Of a DNA stretch of 64,000 bases, positions 8,041 through 16,214 are shown one piece after another. The position numbers were made by a program, and so were the translations under genes. The notes under the pieces are model-generated. The model was not told the origin of the DNA. It saw only the letters and a program-made list of their open reading frames with translations, and ran no database searches. The stretch lies in contig NZ_JBCNKR010000006.1 of NCBI RefSeq assembly GCF_039595935.1, positions 1,364,001 through 1,428,000 of the forward strand, given 5' to 3'. This DNA is from Flavobacterium sp. (GTDB taxonomy: Bacteria > Bacteroidota > Bacteroidia > Flavobacteriales > Flavobacteriaceae). Within the stretch, counting starts at the first letter, position 1; each line of letters opens with the position of its first letter.

Positions 8041-9093
8041 ATGAGCAACTCAAAAAATGTTAACATTAATAAAGTCAGGCGTGGCTTAATGCGCACTTTA
8101 ACCAAGAATATTGGTGCTGCTAACGTTAGCAAAAGCGGAACAATTGATACAAGTAAAATTAAAAAAGTATTGATCTGCAGACCCAATGGCAGACTTGGTA
8201 ATTTACTATTAGTTACTCCTCTTATTCAGGAAGTGGAAAAGACATTTCCCGGGTGTAAAATCGATATTTTTGTAAAAGGAACTCTTGCTCCTATAGTTTT
8301 AGAAAACTACGATTCTATTGATAAGATAATTGGTCTTCCTAAAAAACCTTTCAAGGAATTAGTAAAATATTTTAAAGTCTGGACTTTAATAAAAAAACAA
8401 AAATACGATCTTGTAATAAACGTCGATCAAAATTCTTCTTCCGGTCGATTAGCAGTTCAATTTTCAACTGCTAAATATAAATTTTTTGGAGATCTTCCGG
8501 AAAATGTCCAGTTAAATTATGAAGATCATGAGCATATTGCAAAATACCCTGTTTACAATTTAAGATATTTTCTAAGCCAGTTTGGAGTAGAAGATAAAAA
8601 AGAACCGGTTGCTCTTCTGGATCTAAAATTAACTCAGGAAGAAATTTCAAAAGGGAAAGAAATTCTACATAATATCGTTGATAAAGAAAAGAAATCTATC
8701 GCGATTTTTACATTTGCTACTGGCGAAAAATGTTATAACGTTTCCTGGTGGGAGGAATTTTATACGGCTTTAAAAGAAGAATACAAAGACTATAATATTT
8801 TTGAAGTTCTGCCGGTTGAAAATGTATCACAAATTAATTTTCAGGCTCCTACATTCTACAGCAAAGACATTCGTGAAATAGGTTCTGTACTAGCTAATGT
8901 GGATGTTTTTGTAGGCGCAGATAGTGGTATCATGCACTTATCAAGTTCTTCAAAAGCACCAACAGTAGGATTGTTTTCGGTTTCGGTACTTAAAAAATAT
9001 CAGCCATACGGAAATAACAGTGTAGGAATTGATACTAATACATTAGGAATTCCGGATTATATAAAAGCTATAAATAAGATTCTGAATAAATAA
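8041..9093 (+). CDS. glycosyltransferase family 9 (heptosyltransferase-like)
   Basis: The ATG at 8041 gives 350 aa; an in-frame TTG at 8005 would add 12 hydrophobic/basic residues and is less likely. The core begins KKVLICRPNGRLGNLLLVTPL, the N-terminal Rossmann start of GT9 enzymes. The C-terminal half contains DVFVGADSGIMHLSSSSKAPTVGLF, the donor-binding signature (GxDSG.MH). GT9 enzymes add heptose or related sugars to lipopolysaccharide core on the cytoplasmic face. It is isolated rather than in an LPS cluster, so the acceptor is unknown. A candidate -7 box (TATATTTG) lies at 7940-7947. Confidence 0.88.
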   Translation: MSNSKNVNINKVRRGLMRTLTKNIGAANVSKSGTIDTSKIKKVLICRPNGRLGNLLLVTPLIQEVEKTFPGCKIDIFVKGTLAPIVLENYDSIDKIIGLPKKPFKELVKYFKVWTLIKKQKYDLVINVDQNSSSGRLAVQFSTAKYKFFGDLPENVQLNYEDHEHIAKYPVYNLRYFLSQFGVEDKKEPVALLDLKLTQEEISKGKEILHNIVDKEKKSIAIFTFATGEKCYNVSWWEEFYTALKEEYKDYNIFEVLPVENVSQINFQAPTFYSKDIREIGSVLANVDVFVGADSGIMHLSSSSKAPTVGLFSVSVLKKYQPYGNNSVGIDTNTLGIPDYIKAINKILNK

Positions 9094-9110
9094 AGAATTT
9101 ATAAGATGTA

Positions 9111-9270
9111 AATGTGCCGTTAAGCACATAATATCGGTAGCTAAAATAGGTTTGTAATCAACAGGAGTGCCCTAGGTATGCAATGTTAATGTTTGTTGCG
9201 TACCTACGGCACGCTAAATTTGTTTTCGATTTGTGATTTTCTACCGATATTACGTGCCTAATGGCACATT
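9111..9270. repeat. long nested palindrome
   Basis: The outer arms, 9111-9140 and 9241-9270, are 30 bases each and complementary at nearly all positions. Nested inside is a second palindrome: GTGCCCTAGGTATGCAA (9167-9183) against TTGCGTACCTACGGCAC (9196-9212). Nothing in the interval is coding. This fills most of the 272-base gap between the GT9 gene and the AsmA-like gene. Confidence 0.85.
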
Positions 9271-9312
9271 TCATGATCGATCAATTAAAATAAAATCAAA
9301 CTACTATAAAAT

Positions 9313-9353
9313 GAAACAGCTCCGAAAAGAAATTTTCGGAGCTGTTTTTTTAT
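9313..9353. terminator. bidirectional terminator between GT9 and AsmA-like genes
   Basis: A perfect 15-base stem (CAGCTCCGAAAA core) with a 4-base loop ends in a T run to the right and has an A-rich left side. The flanking genes converge here, so it can serve both. Confidence 0.85.
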
Positions 9354-9365
9354 TTTGAGTAAATC

Positions 9366-11969
9366 TTAGTTTTTCTTTTTGAAAAGACCATTGATTAAAT
9401 CAGTTGCTTTTTTAGTAGTTTCCTGATTTTTTTGTTCTTTCTCACTTTTAGCTGCCTGAGTTGTGTCTTTGGCTTTTGTGTTTTTGTTAAGTAAATCAGT
9501 CAAAGCAGAAGCACCTTTTTGTGTCAGTTTTTCTTTTTGCTGATTAGCCACTTGCGACGCTAAGCTGGAAACAGCACTTTTCATATCTGTAGTAACTTTA
9601 GGATTTGAAAAGTTTCCGCCAATAACGGCATTAATCGGAATGTTTTGCAGTTTTGCAGCATCTGCAGGAGACATTTTAGCAATAAAAGCATTTGCTTCGT
9701 TTCCTAAATATTTAGCAGGAACATCCAGTTTTAAGTTGTAATTCATCGTTTGGTCAAAACCGTGAGTTCCGCCAACCGTTACTTTAATATCCTGATATTT
9801 AATATCGAAAGGTTTTACGTTTACTTTTCCGTCATCAAAAGATAAAGCCATTTTTAAATCATTCAAATTCAATTTATTTAAATCCAGAAATTTAATGTTT
9901 GAAGTTAATGAGTTTAAAACAGTAGAATTTTTAGCATTTACAGTTGTAGAAAGCAATTGTCCTAATAAATCTCCAGAAAGAGATTTTAAATCAGGAGTTA
10001 ATTCTTTCTCATCTAAATTTCCGTTTAATTTAATAGTCGAATTTAATTTACCATTAATAATTCCGGCAATTGGCGCAATTTTTTTCATCATGTCTAACTG
10101 CGTAAATGTCTGTGCAATATCAACCTGATTGAAACCTAAATTCATATCAAAAGTTGGCACTTTAGTTTTGGTAGAAACGGCTCCGCTTAAACCAATTGTT
10201 CCTCCAAAAATTGAAGTTTTAAAGTTTTCTAATTGTGCCTTTTCATCTTTTATAATCAATCTTCCTGAAACATCTTTTAGTTTTAAATTATCATATAAAA
10301 CCGTTGTTGCTTTAGCATTTAAAGTACAGTTTAAGAAAGCCGGGATTTTCATTGCCTCAGCAGGTTTTGCAGGTGTTTTTTCTTCTTTTTTAGCAGGTTC
10401 TCCAGAAGTCATAAAATCATCAACAGCTAATTGATTTGAACTCATGTTGAAGTTTCCTTTCAATTCTTGTTTCTTGAACATAAAACCGTAGAAATTTTCC
10501 AGAACTCCGTTTATAGCAATATCACTTTTTCCTGTTGTAGCATTAAACTGTTTCAGGTTGATTGTACTTGGATTGAACTCCACTAAAGCCGTGCTGATGT
10601 TCATAGATTTATTGTTTTCATCAGTATATTTAAATCCTGATAAACTCATAGTTCCGGCATTTTTGATGTTTTGATATTGACTTTTCTCAACAGAAGCCAT
10701 ATCAAAATTAGTGGTAACATCAGCCTTTAAAATACCTGCCAAAGGTTTATCCATTTTAATAGGATATGCTTTTGAAAGATTTGCTAAGTTGATTGTTCCT
10801 TTTAAAGCAGCATTTACAAGCGGATTAACAGTAATGTTTCTCACATTTGCTTTAGCGCTGAAAACGTCCTGATCGATTCTAAAAGATAACTTATCTAAGT
10901 TTACATAAGTATCGTTTAGAATTCCGGTTTCGTTGATAATTTTAGTATCAATTACAATATTCTGAACTGATTTTGGCAAGTTCGGATATTGGAAAGAAGC
11001 ATTGTTTGACGCAATAGCAATTTTGAAAGCGGGAACAGTTGTGTCTGTTAATTTTCCTTTTGCAAAACCATCAACAGTAAATTCTCCGGTTGTTTTTACA
11101 CCGTCAAGACTTGATGCATAAGCTGATGGAATTAATCCTAAGAAATTAGTAAACGACGAAGTTGGCGTTTTAAATTTCAGGTCATAAATCTGACCTTCTT
11201 TAACCATCTGAATAAATCCGTCAAATTCTAACGGCAATTGGTTAATCAAAGCTTTGTTTTCTTTAAAAGTATATTTGCTTTGATCTAAATCGATTCCTAA
11301 AACAGCGTCTAAAGTCAATTTTATGTTTTTCATATAATTCACTTTATCCATATCTAAAGATACGTTTGCGGTAGTTTTTGTATTTAAATCCAGTTTAGAA
11401 TTGGTAAAATCTCCTGTTCCTTCATGATTTAAACTATCAATAACCATTTTAATTTTTGAACCCTGATCGATATATCTAAACGTAAAGTTCTCAATTTTAT
11501 AGTTTTGGATTTTTAAAGAAAGCGGACTGCTTTTGTCATCTTTTTTATCGTCTTCTTTTTTATCTTTTAAAGCAATATCAAAGTTCCCAACACCATCTTT
11601 GTTGAAAATAATGTTGATCAAACCATTTTCAGAAGTAATTCCCTGAATATTCAATGGTTCATCTTTTCCTTTAAAAAGTTCTTTAATACTCATTTTAAGA
11701 TTTAATTCTCCTAATGAAACTAAAGTATCACCTTCAAAAGGTGCTTTGTTTATAATTACCAGTTTCTCGATTCCAACCGCAGCATTCGGGAAATTTTTAA
11801 ACAAACTTAAATCAGCATCGGCAAAGCTTACTTTTGCATCAACACTTTCGTTGATAGCATCGGCAATTTTTGCTTTGATCTGGTCCTTAAAAAAATACGG
11901 AATGGCAAATAATGCGGCGACAATGACCACAAGAACAATGGCAGTTACTTTTAAAATTTTCTTTAACAT
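9366..11969 (-). CDS. AsmA-like inner-membrane-anchored envelope protein
   Basis: The 867-aa product starts with one membrane segment (VTAIVLVVIVAALFAIPYFF) after a short cytoplasmic tail. A long, repetitive beta-strand region follows that is typical of AsmA-like proteins, thought to help lipid transport or assembly in the envelope. The AsmA-N region covers about residues 25-120 and the AsmA-C-like region about 550-800 (LSGAVSTKTKVPTFDMNLGF, GNLDEKELTPDLKSLSGDLL). The tail after about residue 790 is Lys/Gln/Thr-rich. A promoter with both boxes lies just upstream. Confidence 0.85.
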   Translation of the reverse strand: MLKKILKVTAIVLVVIVAALFAIPYFFKDQIKAKIADAINESVDAKVSFADADLSLFKNFPNAAVGIEKLVIINKAPFEGDTLVSLGELNLKMSIKELFKGKDEPLNIQGITSENGLINIIFNKDGVGNFDIALKDKKEDDKKDDKSSPLSLKIQNYKIENFTFRYIDQGSKIKMVIDSLNHEGTGDFTNSKLDLNTKTTANVSLDMDKVNYMKNIKLTLDAVLGIDLDQSKYTFKENKALINQLPLEFDGFIQMVKEGQIYDLKFKTPTSSFTNFLGLIPSAYASSLDGVKTTGEFTVDGFAKGKLTDTTVPAFKIAIASNNASFQYPNLPKSVQNIVIDTKIINETGILNDTYVNLDKLSFRIDQDVFSAKANVRNITVNPLVNAALKGTINLANLSKAYPIKMDKPLAGILKADVTTNFDMASVEKSQYQNIKNAGTMSLSGFKYTDENNKSMNISTALVEFNPSTINLKQFNATTGKSDIAINGVLENFYGFMFKKQELKGNFNMSSNQLAVDDFMTSGEPAKKEEKTPAKPAEAMKIPAFLNCTLNAKATTVLYDNLKLKDVSGRLIIKDEKAQLENFKTSIFGGTIGLSGAVSTKTKVPTFDMNLGFNQVDIAQTFTQLDMMKKIAPIAGIINGKLNSTIKLNGNLDEKELTPDLKSLSGDLLGQLLSTTVNAKNSTVLNSLTSNIKFLDLNKLNLNDLKMALSFDDGKVNVKPFDIKYQDIKVTVGGTHGFDQTMNYNLKLDVPAKYLGNEANAFIAKMSPADAAKLQNIPINAVIGGNFSNPKVTTDMKSAVSSLASQVANQQKEKLTQKGASALTDLLNKNTKAKDTTQAAKSEKEQKNQETTKKATDLINGLFKKKN

Positions 11970-12010
11970 ATTTATAGATTTGAGGTTTAATTTTTAAAAA
12001 TAGACTCTTG

Positions 12011-12038
12011 CAAAAATAGTTTTTTTATTGAACTACAA
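12011..12038 (-). promoter_or_regulatory. promoter of the AsmA-like gene
   Basis: On the minus strand TTG (12036-12038) is followed after 17 bases by TATTTTTG (12011-12018), a good match to the Bacteroidota -33/-7 pattern, about 42 bases before the ATG. Confidence 0.6.
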
Positions 12039-12086
12039 GAATAAAATTTTCTTAAAAATGTAGGAAAATTATGTTGTTTTTAAATA

Positions 12087-12122
12087 AAAAAATCCGCCTG
12101 ATAAGTTTCAAACGGATTTTAC
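12087..12122 (-). terminator. terminator of the sppA-hydrolase operon
   Basis: AAAATCCG and CGGATTTT pair around an 18-base loop; read on the minus strand the hairpin ends in a T run. It lies 17 bases after the hydrolase stop. Confidence 0.7.
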
Positions 12123-12138
12123 TTTTTTATTATTGTAA

Positions 12139-13098
12139 CTATTTTTTAATAAAAGAAACAATCTTATTTACCATCGTTTCAGAAATAGGGTGGGTTTCGT
12201 TTGTATAACTTGCCATATTTGCCTGTTTATCGCCATCGATAACTTTCATAATATGGTTCATTTTATCAACGATTACCAGTTCTGAATTTGTTTTTGCTTT
12301 TGATAATTCCTCTGCATCTTTTACCGAAACTTGCAAATCATTATTTCCCTGAATGATTAAAACCGGAATATTTAGCTTTTTAATTTCTGTCTGCGGATCA
12401 TATTTAAACCATGAAATCAAATACGGCTGAATGCTGGCCCTGAAAAGTGAATTTAAAAGTGGATCGACTTTGTTTACTTTATTTCCAGCTTTCAGACTGT
12501 CTATAATAGGGAAAGTCATGTCCTCTAATTGTTTGTTTGATTTTGAAGTAATCTGAGATTTTATTAATTTATCTGCAGATTCTCCCGCTCCGGCAATCGA
12601 AATAAATTTATTGGCTTTGGCTCCGGCAATCATTCCTATTAAAGATCCTTCACTGTGACCAATAATTGTTAATTGTGTAAAACGTTTGTCTTGTTTTAAA
12701 AAGTTAATCCAGCTTTTGACATCTTCTGTATAATTTTCAAAAACGAGACTCGATTCAGCAACGGCAGAAGCTTTACTTTCGCCAATTCCTCTTTTATCAA
12801 AACGTAAAGATGCAATTCCGTTTTTTGCAAGCGCTTCGGCCAGCATTTTTAAGGAATTATTTTTCATCATCGGGTTATTTCCGTTTCTGTCTGTTGGACC
12901 AGAACCCGCAATTATCAAAGCAACCGGACATTTTTTTACTTCATTAGGAACGGTAAGCGTACCAAAAAGCTGATCAATATTGATTTTTAAAGTAACATTC
13001 GTTTCTGTAAAAGTATCTTGTTTTGCCGTTTGCGCATTTGCAGATACCAAAAATAAAGCGATAAAAAACAGAACTATATTTTTCATTTTAAACAACAT
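12139..13098 (-). CDS. secreted alpha/beta hydrolase
   Basis: The 319-aa product carries a signal peptide (MKNIVLFFIALFLVSANA) followed by an alpha/beta-hydrolase fold. Visible marks are the oxyanion region ALIIAGSGPTDRNG, RFDKRGIGES, the nucleophile elbow TIIGHSEGSLIG, and a C-terminal MNHIMKV histidine with an aspartate in NDLQVSVKD. The start may be ATG 13098, overlapping the sppA stop by one base, or ATG 13086, which places the signal peptide at the very N-terminus. It is probably an esterase or acyl hydrolase of the periplasm. The overlap indicates co-expression with sppA. Confidence 0.85.
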   Translation of the reverse strand: MLFKMKNIVLFFIALFLVSANAQTAKQDTFTETNVTLKINIDQLFGTLTVPNEVKKCPVALIIAGSGPTDRNGNNPMMKNNSLKMLAEALAKNGIASLRFDKRGIGESKASAVAESSLVFENYTEDVKSWINFLKQDKRFTQLTIIGHSEGSLIGMIAGAKANKFISIAGAGESADKLIKSQITSKSNKQLEDMTFPIIDSLKAGNKVNKVDPLLNSLFRASIQPYLISWFKYDPQTEIKKLNIPVLIIQGNNDLQVSVKDAEELSKAKTNSELVIVDKMNHIMKVIDGDKQANMASYTNETHPISETMVNKIVSFIKK

Positions 13099-14855
13099 TA
13101 TTTAATGTTTATTCCAAAAGGCATCATCGCCTGAACACCTTTTTGTCTCTGTAATCTTTTTACCTGCTCGATAAGCATGTAGTTTTCTTCGCCAATTTCT
13201 TCTTTTATAAAAGCTTCTTTAGATTGGGCAAAAGGCAGATTACCCATTAAATCGCCAAAAGTTTTTTCGTATTCAGGATAATTTTGTGTGCTGTAATCTT
13301 TGATTTTAGCCATTTTAGCAGCTTCGGCAATCGCATCATTTAAGCCTCCAATTTTATCAACCAATCCAATTTTTAAAGCTTCTGTTCCAGACCATACTCT
13401 TCCCTGAGCAATTGAATCAACTTGTGCAAAAGTCATTTTTCTGCCTTCTGCAACATGCGTAACAAAGGTTTTGTAGATCTGTTCAACACCTTCAAGTGTA
13501 AAAGCTTTGAATTTTTCATCAACAGGAACAAATGGACTGTAGTTGGCTGAATTTTCGTGTGTTTTTACCTGCTCTGTATTGATTCCTAATTTATTGGCAA
13601 GCGGAGTGAAGTTTGGTAATACTCCAAAAACCCCGATAGAACCTGTAATAGTGTTGCTTTCTGCAAAAATCTTATTAGCGTTGCAGGCAATATAATAACC
13701 TCCAGAAGCTGCGTAATTACCCATAGAAACTACAACAGGTTTTACTTTTTTGGTAACTTCAATTTCTCTCCAGATTAAATCAGAAGTCAATGCGCTTCCG
13801 CCCGGGCTGTCAATTCTTAAAACAATTGCTTTTATGTCTTCATTTTTTCTGGCTTCCTGCAGAGAACGACGCATTGAGCCTTCACCAATAACGTTTACAT
13901 CGCCTTCGCCGCTGGCAATTTCGCCTTGAGCGTAAATAACGGCAATTTGATTATCAGCAGTATTCATTAAAGCGGTAGTTAGATGGTTTTGAGTATAATC
14001 TAAAATTGAAATTTTATTATAATCTTCATCATCTTTTACTTTCAAAGCTTTTCGGATGGCATTGTGGTACACATCTTCATAAGCCACAATATCTACCAAA
14101 CGCTGTGTTTTTGCCATTTCAGGAGTTCTGGCTAATAATCCGTTGGCAATTTCGTTTAATTTTTCAACCGGAATGTTTCTACTTTTTGAGATATCGCTGC
14201 AAACGGTAGACCAAATAGAATTTAAAAGTGCTGTAACCTGCTCTCTGTTGGCATCGCTCATTTTGTTTTCTAAAAACGGTTCAACGGCACTTTTATATTT
14301 TCCGTGACGAATTACTTCCATGTGGATTCCTGATTTTTCCTGAAAATCTTTAAAGAACATCACTTCAGACGAAAGTCCTTTAAAATCTAAATCTCCGGCC
14401 GGATTCAAATAAATTTTATCGGCAACAGAATTTAAGTAATATTCTTTCTGCGAATAGGTATTGGCGTAAGCCCAGACAAATTTTCCAGATTTTTTGAAGC
14501 TTTCCAGCGCATTTCTCAAATCTTTATATTGCGCAAGTCCTAATGAAGACTCATCGTTTAAGATTGAAATTCCTTTAATATTATCGTCGGTTTCTGCCGC
14601 TTCAATAGCATTAATAACATCGGTTAAACCAATACCTTTTTTATCTGAAAAAACGGTTACCCACGGATCTTTGTATTTTCCTGCATAATCGTTATCAATT
14701 TGTTTTAAATCTAATTCGATAACCGAATCGTTTTTAACCGTGACTTTATCACCATCGCTAAAAATGGCGCTAATTAGGATTGCTCCAAAAAAGAAAAGCA
14801 TAATAAATACAAAAATACCAACAACTGTGGCAATTACATTTCCTAAAAACTTCAT
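13098..14855 (-). CDS. sppA: signal peptide peptidase SppA, 67K type
   Basis: The 585-aa membrane protease degrades cleaved signal peptides. It has one N-terminal membrane segment (VIATVVGIFVFIMLFFFGA) and the tandem duplicated domains of the long (67K) form. The general-base lysine is expected in TYSQKEYYLNSVADKIYL in the first domain. The nucleophile serine is in SMGNYAASGGYYIACNA in the second, followed by ITGSIGVFG. Length fits the long E. coli-type protein. The hydrolase gene follows with a one-base overlap. Transcription starts upstream of 14,855, divergent from folK-dNK. Confidence 0.93.
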   Translation of the reverse strand: MKFLGNVIATVVGIFVFIMLFFFGAILISAIFSDGDKVTVKNDSVIELDLKQIDNDYAGKYKDPWVTVFSDKKGIGLTDVINAIEAAETDDNIKGISILNDESSLGLAQYKDLRNALESFKKSGKFVWAYANTYSQKEYYLNSVADKIYLNPAGDLDFKGLSSEVMFFKDFQEKSGIHMEVIRHGKYKSAVEPFLENKMSDANREQVTALLNSIWSTVCSDISKSRNIPVEKLNEIANGLLARTPEMAKTQRLVDIVAYEDVYHNAIRKALKVKDDEDYNKISILDYTQNHLTTALMNTADNQIAVIYAQGEIASGEGDVNVIGEGSMRRSLQEARKNEDIKAIVLRIDSPGGSALTSDLIWREIEVTKKVKPVVVSMGNYAASGGYYIACNANKIFAESNTITGSIGVFGVLPNFTPLANKLGINTEQVKTHENSANYSPFVPVDEKFKAFTLEGVEQIYKTFVTHVAEGRKMTFAQVDSIAQGRVWSGTEALKIGLVDKIGGLNDAIAEAAKMAKIKDYSTQNYPEYEKTFGDLMGNLPFAQSKEAFIKEEIGEENYMLIEQVKRLQRQKGVQAMMPFGINIK

Positions 14856-14993
14856 AAATATATTTTTTTTAATAAGTAGCGTTAATGAGCTGTTTGTTAC
14901 AAATTTCGTACATAAATTTTAATTCATTGAATAACGCCGTTTCACAAATATATTGGTTAATTCTAAAATAGTTTTAGTTAATTTGCATTAATT

Positions 14994-16127
14994 ATGAAAT
15001 CACAGCATCAAGTCGTTTTATCTATAGGCAGTAATCAGGGAAACAGGTTAGAAAACATCGAAAGCTGTATTGCTTTGATACATCAGGAAGTGGGAACTGT
15101 GATCAGGGTTTCGAAGCTTTATGAAACGCCTGCATGGGGTTTTGAAAGTGATGCTTTTTATAATTGTGCGCTGCTTTTGCACACTACTTCATCGGCACAA
15201 AAAATATTAAATCAGGTTTTAAAAATTGAAAAACAGTTAGGAAGAATAAGATTAAATCAGGAAGGATATCAATCCCGAATTATTGATGTTGATGTGATTG
15301 TTTTTGATGATGAAATTATTGAAACCGAAAAACTTCATATTCCGCATCCCTTGATGCAGAATCGAAATTTTGTTTTACTGCCAATGCAGGATTTAAAACT
15401 GGACTGGAATCATCCGGTTTTTCAAAAATCTGTTTCTGACTTAATTGCCGTTTCTCCAGACGACAGTGTTTGCACGGTTGTTCAGGAATTAGAATGTCCG
15501 CTGAGTAAAATTCCGCTGGAGAAATATAATTATATTGCCTTTGAAGGAAATATTGGAGCCGGAAAAACTACTTTGGTTCAAAAAATAGCCGATGATTTTA
15601 ATGCCAAAACGGTTTTAGAACGATTTGCTGATAATCCGTTTCTGCCTAAGTTTTATAAAGATCAAAACCGATATGCTTTTCCGCTTGAAATGTCTTTTCT
15701 GGCCGATCGTTACCAGCAATTATCAGATGATTTGGCGCAGTTTGATTTGTTTAAAGATTTTATCGTAGCCGATTATCATATTTTTAAATCGCTGATTTTT
15801 GCTAAAATAACTTTGCAGGAAGATGAATATCGTTTGTATCGAAATTTATTTGATATTATTTACAAAGAAATGCCAAAACCGGATTTGTACATTTATCTGT
15901 ATCAAAATACCGAGCGTCTTCTACAAAATATTAAAAAACGAGGCCGAAGCTACGAACAAAACATTGAAGCTCAATATTTAGACAAAATCAACAACGGATA
16001 TTTGGAATACATTAAATCTCAAACTGATTTGAACGTTTTGATTATTGATGTTTCTGACCGCGATTTTGTAAAAAAGCAGGAAGATTATCTTTTCGTTTTA
16101 AATGAAATTCAGAAAAAGCTTAATTAG
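14994..16127 (+). CDS. folK: fused FolK (HPPK) and deoxynucleoside kinase
   Basis: This single 377-aa frame joins two enzymes. Residues about 1-160 are 6-hydroxymethyl-7,8-dihydropterin pyrophosphokinase: VVLSIGSNQGNRLENI at the start, YETPAWGFESDAFYNCAL, and SRIIDVDVIVFDDEII with metal-binding aspartates, then the IPHPLMQNRNFVLLPM segment. Residues about 178-377 are a deoxynucleoside kinase: YIAFEGNIGAGKTTLVQ (Walker A), ERFADNPFLPKFY, and KRGRSYEQNI (the basic ERS-like lid region). The first acts in folate synthesis, the second in salvage of deoxynucleosides for dNTP. I see no stop or frameshift at the junction. Confidence 0.93.
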   Translation: MKSQHQVVLSIGSNQGNRLENIESCIALIHQEVGTVIRVSKLYETPAWGFESDAFYNCALLLHTTSSAQKILNQVLKIEKQLGRIRLNQEGYQSRIIDVDVIVFDDEIIETEKLHIPHPLMQNRNFVLLPMQDLKLDWNHPVFQKSVSDLIAVSPDDSVCTVVQELECPLSKIPLEKYNYIAFEGNIGAGKTTLVQKIADDFNAKTVLERFADNPFLPKFYKDQNRYAFPLEMSFLADRYQQLSDDLAQFDLFKDFIVADYHIFKSLIFAKITLQEDEYRLYRNLFDIIYKEMPKPDLYIYLYQNTERLLQNIKKRGRSYEQNIEAQYLDKINNGYLEYIKSQTDLNVLIIDVSDRDFVKKQEDYLFVLNEIQKKLN

Positions 16128-16209
16128 ATAATTGGAGAATGTGTCAATTAGATAATTTTTAAAATTATAAGTTAATTATCTCATTTTCTAATTGGCACAT
16201 TTTCTAATT
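16122..16209. repeat. inverted repeat between folK-dNK and the LRR gene
   Basis: GAATGTGTCAATTAG (16137-16151) pairs with CTAATTGGCACATTT (16188-16202) with few mismatches, inside longer AT-rich arms. It separates two convergent genes and may act as a terminator. Confidence 0.6.
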
Positions 16210-16214
16210 TAAAA

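Noticed and set aside
9895..10434. Long plus-strand open frames inside the AsmA-like gene
   Set aside because: They are antisense shadows of a real gene with biased codon use.
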